This document shows positions 1 through 6,900 of a stretch of 9,583 nucleotides of DNA, in pieces (the first letter of the stretch is position 1; the number at the start of each line of letters is the position of its first letter). Origin of the DNA: Balneolales bacterium. Lineage in GTDB: Bacteria > Bacteroidota > Rhodothermia > Balneolales > Natronogracilivirgulaceae. Below the pieces are notes generated by a model that was given only the letters and a program-made list of their open reading frames with translations, was not told the DNA's origin and made no database searches. Made by a program: the position numbers and the translations under genes. Where the stretch lies: NCBI GenBank assembly GCA_007133995.1, contig SLLP01000034.1:1-9583 (forward strand). The letters are read 5' to 3'.

Positions 1-489
1 CCGGATAGCGGAACGCGCTATGTTTCGAAGTTCTACAACGATGAGTGGATGCGCACCAACGGGTTTCTGGAGGATGAACACCGACCCGACATGCATGAAG
101 TGATCGGAAACCGGAAGGATGATGGCAGGGCACTGATCACCGTCGACAGGGAGGAATCGCTTGATAAAGCCATCGAACTTATGAACCGGCACAATATTTC
201 ACAGCTGCCGGTCACAAATGGAGCCGATATCGTGGGCAGTCTATCGGAGACCAAAATCCTCGGTTTACTGACCAAATCCGCCGACTCCAGGAATAAGAAG
301 GTAGGATCGGTCATGGATGAGCCTTTTCCGGTCGTAGCCGCCGACTTGAAAATTGATCAGATAACCCGCATGTTAACCGGTGGACTTGCTGCAGTAATGG
401 TGAGGCCGGATGGCGGGCGATATACCATAGTCACCAGAAGTGATCTCATAAATGCACTTTCCAGATCACCCGAACCGAATCGAGAATAG
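1..489 (+). CDS. cbs: C-terminal part of cystathionine beta-synthase-type PLP enzyme with tandem CBS domains (5' truncated)
   Basis: The frame is open from the first base to the TAG at 487-489, giving 162 visible residues; the 5' end lies outside the window. Visible residues 1-23 (DSGTRYVSKFYNDEWM, then NGFL) resemble the end of the catalytic domain of cystathionine beta-synthase, where human CBS has a closely similar 'TKFLSDRWM..GFL' segment. Two CBS domains follow, at about residues 32-92 and 99-155. Enzymes of this family condense serine (or an activated serine) with homocysteine or sulfide in the cytosol, and the C-terminal CBS pair is typically regulatory, binding an adenosyl ligand. The second CBS domain ends in the usual ligand signature T-R-S-D (145-148); the first has S-E-T-K (82-85), without the aspartate. 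The catalytic lysine and PLP-binding loops are not visible, so a CBS-fused cysteine synthase cannot be excluded. It does not look like an IMP dehydrogenase or a transporter, because of the catalytic-domain remnant. No convincing terminator follows the stop. Confidence 0.85.
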   Translation, partial: PDSGTRYVSKFYNDEWMRTNGFLEDEHRPDMHEVIGNRKDDGRALITVDREESLDKAIELMNRHNISQLPVTNGADIVGSLSETKILGLLTKSADSRNKKVGSVMDEPFPVVAADLKIDQITRMLTGGLAAVMVRPDGGRYTIVTRSDLINALSRSPEPNRE

Positions 490-619
490 CAGTCTCAAAA
501 AATGGATATGGACGCGCTTCGGATCTGTTTTAGCGTGACCGGATTGCAAATTCAAAAAAGGAACAGCGCACAATTAAAACATGAACCAATGCAGTATATC
601 AGTTAAAGCAATACTTTTC

Positions 620-655
620 TGATGCATCAAAGAGGATCTCGAATCCCTATGCATA
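620..655. repeat. Two ATGCAT-centred palindromes upstream of the DUF3467 gene
   Basis: TGATGCATCA (620-629) is a perfect 10-base palindrome, and TATGCATA (648-655) is a perfect 8-base one. Both are built on ATGCAT, and their centres are 27 bases apart, within the 213-base spacer before the DUF3467 gene. The first sits in a T-rich/A-rich frame that extends the symmetry imperfectly. This looks like a possible paired regulator site. I see no clear promoter, terminator or supported small gene in the rest of the spacer (490-702). Confidence 0.25.
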
Positions 656-702
656 TAGAATAACGCAGTCATTCAATTATTACACGCAAAAAATGAGCAG
701 CT

Positions 703-1017
703 ATGGAAAAAGGCAAAGAAAAAAAAATGGAAATCGAACTGACAAGGGAGGAGGCGCCGGGTACCTATTCCAATCTGGTGATGATCACACATTCGCCGTC
801 CGAATTTGTCTTTGATTTCATCGCGATTATGCCGGGCCTGACCAAAGCCAAGGTAATGAAACGCATGATTCTGACACCGGAACACGCCAAGCGGTTCTCC
901 AGGGCTCTGCAGGATAATATTCGCCGCTACGAGGAACTGCACGGCGAGATCAAAGATCGGGGCAAGAACGAACCGCAGCAGCATATCAGTTTCCGGGGGC
1001 CGCTGCCGGAAGCCTGA
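703..1017 (+). CDS. DUF3467 family protein (function unknown)
   Basis: A complete 104-residue protein that I recognise as DUF3467, a small conserved family common in Bacteroidota whose biochemical role I do not know. The family core is about residues 20-79: TYSNLVMITHSPSEFVFDF, then a MPG-x-x-KAKV turn, then ILTPEHAKRFSRALQDNI, which should form a final amphipathic helix. The N-terminus is rich in lysine and glutamate (MEKGKEKK) and the last 25 residues look disordered. There is no signal peptide or membrane segment, so it should be cytosolic. The ATG at 703 was chosen because it gives the longest frame. No clear Shine-Dalgarno sequence precedes it, and the ATG at 727 (residue 9) is an alternative that still keeps the whole core. 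The gene ends with two TGA codons in a row (1015-1020). It stands alone: 213 bases after the CBS gene and facing lptG tail to tail, so the neighbours do not suggest a role. Confidence 0.92.
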   Translation: MEKGKEKKMEIELTREEAPGTYSNLVMITHSPSEFVFDFIAIMPGLTKAKVMKRMILTPEHAKRFSRALQDNIRRYEELHGEIKDRGKNEPQQHISFRGPLPEA

Positions 1018-1134
1018 TGATCGTCCGGCACGGGAGTTTCTCCATAGGAATTTGGCGCGATAGATCATAAAAATGTCATCAATACCGGTCGGCAGATCTT
1101 CAAAAGGGCAGCAGCCGGCTATTTTTGCGGGCCG

Positions 1135-2217
1135 TTATTTACGGGCAGAGAACAGCAGCAAAAGGGCTACCAGGAAAAAGAAGATGTGTGGTACGACCGC
1201 TGCGTGGATGGGATCCATGGCACCACCATAGCCGAACGGTTCAAACAGTTTCATTAGGGCCAGATAGAGAAAACTGATTACGAGTCCGGCTGCGATATGC
1301 ACACCGCGCCCCCCGCGTCGTCTGACCGACGCGATCGCGACTCCTATGATGGTTACTATGATGATAGAGAACGGATAGCTCAGTTTACCGTAAAACTGCA
1401 CCTTGGGCATGGCGATCCCACCGGCACCGCTTCGCTCTATCGACGCAAGATAATCCCTGATCTCCGGATAGGTCAGTTGATAGACATCTGAAGATGTGCG
1501 CCCGAAATCCCGTGGAAACAGATTCAGTGTCGTATCCCTGCGGTCGAAGGTGGTTTTTTTGTAGCCTTCTTCATTATACCGGGTGATTGTGCCATTGATC
1601 AGCTCCCAATGGTGATTCTCTGGATCCCAGGACATTCTGCCAAGCTCCATGGTTTCCACGAGTTGGTCGTCGTCGAAGGTGTAGAAGGTGACGCGATATC
1701 CGACGTTCTGCCGAATGTCAAAGTAGTTGACCAGCATAAGACGATCGGGGGACTCCTGTCGATAGATTCGGTTACGATCAATGCGTTCCGTCCGCTTCAT
1801 GATAAACTGTTGCTCAAACTCCGCCCTCACCGCATTGGAGCGCGGTACAACATATCCATCGACATAACTGATGATGCCGGCAACCAGAATGGCGAACACC
1901 AGATAGGGAACGAGCAGGCGGTACAGGCTGATGCCGGCAGCCCTTAGAGCAACGATTTCCAACCGGTTGGCCATCTGTCCGGTGAGCCAAAGGCACGAAG
2001 CAAATACGGCAACAGGGGAGACAAGACGCACCATTTCCGGAATGTAATTCAGGTAGTAATCATACCAGATTTCGCTTAATGTGGCACCCCGATCGGAAAA
2101 ATCCCCGCTGTTTTCGGAAAAGTCGATGATTATAAAAATGAAGATCAGCAGACCGGTAACGAAACCGGTGAGGATCATCATTTTGGAGAAGATATATCGG
2201 TCGAACGTTTTAATCAT
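1135..2217 (-). CDS. lptG: LPS export permease subunit LptG (YjgP/YjgQ family)
   Basis: 360 residues, the usual length for an LptF/LptG-family permease. With LptF and the ATPase LptB it forms the inner-membrane ABC exporter that extracts lipopolysaccharide and passes it to the periplasmic bridge. Three hydrophobic segments lie near the N-terminus (about 14-32, 61-83, 99-119) and three near the C-terminus (about 280-297, 305-323, 341-357). They flank a soluble periplasmic region (about 125-275) of the size expected for the beta-jellyroll domain. After TM2 comes RLEIVALRAAGIS (85-97), the conserved cytoplasmic coupling segment that contacts LptB. MIKTFDRYIF is the typical family N-terminus and supports the ATG at 2217. 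It is the second gene of a minus-strand pair, 8 bases after the lptF stop. The assignment as LptG rather than LptF rests on size, the TFDRYIF start and the larger partner next door; the two subunits are paralogous and this naming is less certain than the family. Confidence 0.92.
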   Translation of the reverse strand: MIKTFDRYIFSKMMILTGFVTGLLIFIFIIIDFSENSGDFSDRGATLSEIWYDYYLNYIPEMVRLVSPVAVFASCLWLTGQMANRLEIVALRAAGISLYRLLVPYLVFAILVAGIISYVDGYVVPRSNAVRAEFEQQFIMKRTERIDRNRIYRQESPDRLMLVNYFDIRQNVGYRVTFYTFDDDQLVETMELGRMSWDPENHHWELINGTITRYNEEGYKKTTFDRRDTTLNLFPRDFGRTSSDVYQLTYPEIRDYLASIERSGAGGIAMPKVQFYGKLSYPFSIIIVTIIGVAIASVRRRGGRGVHIAAGLVISFLYLALMKLFEPFGYGGAMDPIHAAVVPHIFFFLVALLLLFSARK

Positions 2218-2222
2218 GAATA

Positions 2223-2232
2223 CACCTACCTT
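2223..2232 (-). promoter_or_regulatory. Shine-Dalgarno site of lptG, overlapping the lptF stop codon
   Basis: Read on the minus strand, AAGGTAGGTG lies just before the lptG ATG. Its AGG is 7 bases from the start codon, and the TAG inside it is the lptF stop. This is the clearest ribosome binding site in the window. It fits translational coupling, in which ribosomes finishing lptF help start lptG and keep the two subunits balanced. Confidence 0.6.
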
Positions 2233-3716
2233 CGAAACATGACAAGGTACATCAGTACGAGACCGGCAAGGGCAATGGTGATGTTACCGAACCACATACC
2301 CATGAACGGGGATATGAACAGCCGGTCTGCCAGTTTCTCACCCTGAATAATGCTGATCCAATAATAGGTGAAAAGCATGGTGCTGATGATGGCATGAATA
2401 CCCATATGGCCTTTTCTGACCAAAAGCCCCAGTGGTGCCCCAATCATCGCAAAGAGTATGCATGCAAATGGGATCGAAGCTTTTTTGTGTACCTCCACCA
2501 TGAAGCGGGCGATTCGCTCCTCTCTCCACTGCATGTTGTTCATCAGGTTGTCTGACATCGCCTGGGTGTTGCGCATCAGCGTACTTGCCCGCAGTGCTAC
2601 CTCTCGCTGCTCTTTAAGTGATTCCCTGTTCAACAGAGTAAGGTAGGGTATGTTATCCAAAGGAGGGATCAGGTAACCGTCCCCATATCCGGGATACGCA
2701 TTTTCACCGTTTTCCGAATAGTCGGCAACATGTGCAAGATAATCGCTTTCGTGATTAACCGGTTCGGATGGAGGCGAGACCTGCTCATCTCTCATCAAGG
2801 TGACATTGGACTGATGCAGGGAGTGCAGAAAGTTACGAATTTCCCGGTCGATGTCACTATTCAGAGAATCAACGATGGCAAGCATGGCTTGTGCCCGCAT
2901 GGAGCGACCATCGCGCCTGCGCTCTTCGGGATTGGTGCGTGAAAAGGTGAGGTCCGACATGTCAAATGAGATGCGGTACGAATCAAATGCCGTCTCTTCA
3001 TGCATGACTTCAGCCGAGCCGCGGCCGCGCTGGAGATAGCGCATAATCGTACCGTTATAGAGGTACAGTGTCAGGCTCAAATGACGCTCATCGCTTTCCA
3101 GAAAACCTCTCTGAGCCTTGATAACTGCCCGATCCCGGCCCTGTTCCGGATTTTGAAACAGGGTTACATCGTATAGGGAATCGGAATCAGCCGGCATTTC
3201 TCTTACAAGAAAGGTGTATCCGGCAATGCCCTCGTAGAAAATATTTTCCTGCAAATCGAATCCGGGCTTTTTCATCCTTATGTCCAGAAATAGTGCCCGG
3301 GCTTTGTAATTGGCTTCCGGCAGCACTTCGTTCGAGAACCATCCCAGAAAAATGGTGATGAGTACAGCCATGATTAAAGAGGGTCGCATGACGCGAAAGG
3401 GGTGAACACCGGCCGCACGTACTGCCGTATACTCATTTTGCTCGGAAAATTTTCCATATGCCATCAGGGATGCCGCCAGGATGGTCATGGGGACGGCAAG
3501 AACAACCATGTACGCCAGGTTGACCATGATCAGCTCGAGAATTACCATTAGCGGGATGCCCTTGCCGACCAGATGATCCATGAACTGTATTAAAAACTGC
3601 ATCAAGAGCAGAAACATGATGGTCAGAAAGCAGAATATGAACGGACCAACATGCCTTTTAAGCAGATCGCGTTCAATGCTTCCCGGAATCATTTTTTTTA
3701 AAAACTTCAACACCAT
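2226..3716 (-). CDS. lptF: LPS export permease subunit LptF (YjgP/YjgQ family), with enlarged periplasmic region
   Basis: 496 residues, longer than the roughly 360-residue proteobacterial LptF. It should pair with LptG and LptB in the inner-membrane LPS exporter. Hydrophobic segments lie at about 24-47, 55-86 and 112-128, then at about 414-433, 438-458 and 471-493, the six-helix family plan. EYTAVRAAGVHPFRVMRP (95-112) is the conserved coupling segment facing LptB. The periplasmic part spans about 130-410. Its first section (about 135-260) fits the family beta-jellyroll. A further 140 or so residues are inserted before TM4, with predicted helices around 272-308 and 363-408 and an acidic Ser/Tyr/Gly-rich linker at about 312-350. 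The ATG at 3716 gives the longest protein; a second Met (codon 9, starting MIPGSIERDLL) is a plausible alternative start, and neither has a strong Shine-Dalgarno sequence. First gene of the lptF-lptG operon and divergent from sprA. Confidence 0.9.
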   Translation of the reverse strand: MVLKFLKKMIPGSIERDLLKRHVGPFIFCFLTIMFLLLMQFLIQFMDHLVGKGIPLMVILELIMVNLAYMVVLAVPMTILAASLMAYGKFSEQNEYTAVRAAGVHPFRVMRPSLIMAVLITIFLGWFSNEVLPEANYKARALFLDIRMKKPGFDLQENIFYEGIAGYTFLVREMPADSDSLYDVTLFQNPEQGRDRAVIKAQRGFLESDERHLSLTLYLYNGTIMRYLQRGRGSAEVMHEETAFDSYRISFDMSDLTFSRTNPEERRRDGRSMRAQAMLAIVDSLNSDIDREIRNFLHSLHQSNVTLMRDEQVSPPSEPVNHESDYLAHVADYSENGENAYPGYGDGYLIPPLDNIPYLTLLNRESLKEQREVALRASTLMRNTQAMSDNLMNNMQWREERIARFMVEVHKKASIPFACILFAMIGAPLGLLVRKGHMGIHAIISTMLFTYYWISIIQGEKLADRLFISPFMGMWFGNITIALAGLVLMYLVMFRR

Positions 3717-3740
3717 ATTTTGAATAAAATACCTGGAGAG

Positions 3741-3776
3741 ACGTTATAAATCTGATAGTAACTGTATGAATAACGT
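3741..3776. repeat. 7-base inverted repeat ACGTTAT...ATAACGT over the candidate lptF promoter
   Basis: ACGTTAT (3741-3747) and its exact complement ATAACGT (3770-3776) flank the candidate lptF -10 box and start site, with 22 bases between them. The pairing does not extend in either direction. It could be a pair of operator half-sites, but a repeat this short and widely spaced can easily occur by chance in a spacer of this size. Confidence 0.2.
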
Positions 3777-3789
3777 AAGAATATGACAA
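3761..3789 (-). promoter_or_regulatory. Candidate promoter for lptF-lptG
   Basis: On the minus strand TTGTCA (3789-3784, five of six matches to TTGACA) is followed after 17 bases by TACAGT (3766-3761, four of six matches to TATAAT). This would start transcription about 38 bases before the lptF ATG. Spacing and position are good, but the -10 box is weak, and many Bacteroidota use a different consensus (TTTG, then TAnnTTTG), which I do not find in this strand. Prediction from sequence only. Confidence 0.3.
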
Positions 3790-3826
3790 TTCTGTCGTTT
3801 CATACCAAGAAAATCACAATAAGGCA

Positions 3827-3853
3827 TTGATTACTTGTGTCAAGGGCTATAAT
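3827..3853 (+). promoter_or_regulatory. Candidate promoter for sprA
   Basis: A perfect TATAAT (3848-3853) is followed by TTG, so the stretch also resembles the Bacteroidota -7 element. TTGATT (3827-3832) lies 15 bases upstream; counted from its TTG, the gap to the -10 box is 18 bases. Transcription would start near 3860, leaving a leader of about 110 bases before the presumed sprA start at 3972. It points away from the candidate lptF promoter, so the two would stand back to back. Confidence 0.35.
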
Positions 3854-3916
3854 TTGTAGCTTTTTACCCGATCACCCTCATATATCAAACAGCCGGCCTA
3901 TCGACCATAAGCTACC

Positions 3917-3928
3917 GTTCGCTCGAAC
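3917..3928. repeat. Short palindrome GTTCG-CT-CGAAC in the sprA leader
   Basis: GTTCG (3917-3921) and CGAAC (3924-3928) form a 12-base interrupted palindrome, 43 bases before the presumed sprA start and inside its predicted leader. In RNA it could fold only as a 4-base stem with a 4-base loop, so it reads better as a small DNA-binding site than as a terminator or riboswitch. No U-run follows. Function unknown and possibly chance. Confidence 0.25.
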
Positions 3929-3971
3929 ATACCACTTTATTTTGTAACCGGGTTAAACAGAGTATTCTTTC

Positions 3972-6900
3972 TTGCTATTTGCAACGGTTCGTAATGGATT
4001 TACAGGCCTTGTCCTACTCTGGACTTTGCTGTATATGCCCCTGAGGGTTTTTGCCCAGGAGAGGGATACCATTCCGGAAAATGGTGTCAATCCAGAAACA
4101 GCAGCCCAGATGGGTTTGGATGTGGAATCCGGTGCTCCGCGTGCCGACACAACAGACACACTCCGGTTACCCGGCCCACGCACGGGGTATATGACCAATC
4201 CGTATCCGAGAGGACGATCACCCCTGATTGAGATTCAATCCCAGCGCGATGTAGTTCGTATCACACTTGATTCGCTGGGCTACTATTCGGCACAGCGCGA
4301 AATTCATGACGTACCGGCCGGCTTTGCACGTAGTATGGATTTCAGCGAATTTTCTGAACTCAGCTTTCAAAACAAGATGCAATCCAACTGGAGGCGTCTG
4401 GTAGATGAAAGACGACGTCAAAGAGATGTCAGACGTGGTTTGCTCGATTTTACACTGGATCTTCCCGTTGGTGAGCGCTCGGCCTTTACTACCATATTCG
4501 GCCGTCCGGAGGTAAATCTGCGTGTTACAGGTACGGCGAATATGAATGTAGGTGCATCAATCCAGGAGACAGAAAACCCCGCACTTCCGCCCGATCAACA
4601 GAAAACGGTAAACCCCACATTTGATCAGAATCTGAGGCTTAACATTCAGGGTACTATCGGCGACAAGCTGACCATTCGGACCGACTGGGATACCGAACGA
4701 ACGTTTGATTTTGAAAACAGAATGAGCATCCGCTATGATGGGTATGAAGATGAGATTCTCCAGAGTATCGAGCTGGGAAACGTATCGATGCAGACCGGTA
4801 ACTCGCTTGTCCGTGGAGGAAGCGCCCTGTTTGGAATAAAATCTGAAGCAAAATTTGGTCCCTTGAGACTTACTTCTGTTATTTCCCAGCAGGAGGGGCA
4901 GGGAAATACACAGACCATCTCCGGCGGCAGCCAGGAGAGCACGTTTGAAATTCGTCCGGCTTCCTACGACAATGACCGTCACTTTTTCCTCGATTTCTTC
5001 TCCTGGCAGGAATTTGAAAACGCCATGGCCGACCCCAATAATCCCACCCAGATGTTTCAAATCCAGGAAATCGAGGTCTATGTGCTGAACACCTCGTCGC
5101 AGGAGCGTCCGGGACAGGTCAGAGCGGCGGCGCTGGTGGATCTTGGAGTAATCAAACAGGGAGACCGGTATCTGAGGCCCAATCAGGCTGCGGACGGGTT
5201 TGGTGACGAACTGCTGGAAACCTTCCGCGATCCGTCTACAACACCATCTGCATCTGATTTCGGGGTATCATCGGATGAGTTTGTAGAAGGCAGCTTTGAG
5301 CCGCTGGAGCGGGGAAGGGACTATCATCTGGATCAGGTATACGGATACATTACATTGGAGTCCCGACTCGGATCAAACCAGGCACTTGCCATCGCCTACT
5401 CCTATCTTGGTCCGGATGGAAGCCTGGTAAGAGTAGGGGATATCAACGTCGGCGACGGCAGGCGTATGTTCCTGAAGCTGCTGCGCCCGACATACTTGAC
5501 ATCCAGCAGCTCCTCCTGGGTGCTAACGATGCGCAATATCTACAATCTCACCGCCACCAATCTGACGCCCGAGGATATTGATGTTGAAATTGTTTTCGAT
5601 GGAGCGAATACGGCGCAAAACAACCTTCCCGGACTTGGCAATATCCTGCTGCAGGATCTGGGTCTGGACCGGGTGAATTCACAGGGACAGCTGTCGCCTA
5701 ACAACCAGATTGACTTTGGAACAGGAACACTCGATGCCGTACGCGGACGTATTATCTTCCCCTATGTGGAGCCGTTCGGTCAGCGAATCATTGATCTTTA
5801 CCAGGCCAGCAATCTGCCCCAGTCACAGATTGAGGAAAATATCGAACGGTATGCATTTCCCGAGCTCTATAGAAACACCCAGCAGAATGCGCGTCAGCTC
5901 TCCCGTAACAACATCTTTATGATCACCGGCACGAGCAAAGGGTCGGCCCAGGACAGCTACAACCTGGGTTTTGCACTGGTTGAGGGATCGGTCAGGGTAC
6001 GGGCCAACGGGGTAGAGCTTTCCGAAGGTGTCGACTACGATGTCGACTATAATATCGGAAATATCATCATCACCAATGATCGGTATCTGCAGTCAGGCCA
6101 GGAGATCGTTATTGACTACGAAAGCAATCAGATGCTTCAGATCCAGCAGACCACATTTGCGGGAATGCGCGCCGAATACCGTGTAAATGACAACATCCGG
6201 TTTGGTAGTACCTACTTCAGTTTGCGCGAGCGTCCGCTTCAGGACAAAATCCCTGTGGGTGACGAGCCGATCAACAACTCAATTTTCGGTTTTGACGGAT
6301 CGGCCGAATTCGATACACCCTGGGTTACACGGGCCATCAACTGGCTGCCCCTGCTGCAGACACGGGCCGATTCCGGCATTCGATTGAGCGGAGAGTTTGC
6401 ACAACTGCGTCCTGATGTGGCACAAACACGCGCCGTTTCAAGGGCCATCGGTCGCGGTGAACTCTATCCTGATGAGGAACGGGGACTCTCGTTCATTGAT
6501 GATTTTGAGGGATCCAAAACCAGCATCAACTTCCTTAGTCCGGGGCGATGGCACCTGGCTGCGGCGCCTCATGCTGTCCCCGGTTACGACTTTGACATGG
6601 ATTTTGAAGATAATAGCACCCAGTCTCGCATTGCCAGGGCAGATCTTCGTGGAAAATTTTCCTGGTACATGATTCCGGTAAATATCGGCCGCATTACCGA
6701 CGCCGCCCGCACCCCTGAAAGTCTGCCTGTCTCCGTCTCCGATGTCTTCCCGAATCGTGAAGTGCTTCGTCAGGAAGACCGATTGCAAACCCTGGATATC
6801 CACTACAATCCCAGGAAGAGGGGTCCCTATAACTATAATCCGAACCTAAGGGATCTGCTTGAAAACAATCCCGAGCACACATGGGGTGGAATGACAGCCA

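Noticed and set aside
482..502. GAGA...TCTC stem followed by six A's at the end of the CBS gene, considered as a terminator
   Set aside because: The stem is only four weak pairs and is followed on the plus strand by A, not T; there is no lptG-like transcript on the opposite strand to terminate here.
502..606. A 34-codon open frame (ATG 502 to TAA 606) in the spacer after the CBS gene
   Set aside because: No ribosome binding site, no recognisable motif, no signal peptide or membrane segment, and a composition like the surrounding spacer; expected by chance.
1018..1134. Possible bidirectional terminator between the convergent DUF3467 gene and lptG
   Set aside because: Only short stems are present (GGAG-TTT-CTCC at 1033-1043, and a zero-loop AGCCGGCT at 1113-1120 followed by ATTTTT). 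None combines a stable stem with a proper loop and U-run, so no terminator is called.
3953..4198. Minus-strand open frame of 81 codons spanning the start of sprA
   Set aside because: It is antisense to the SprA signal peptide and N-terminal region, lacks a ribosome binding site, and shows no family features.
4557..5060. Open frame of 167 codons on the minus strand inside sprA
   Set aside because: It lies entirely antisense to strongly conserved SprA landmarks, has no recognisable domain, and matches the shadow-frame pattern seen throughout sprA (also 6438-6803, 7050-7415, 8351-8710, 8826-9155, 9156-9524).
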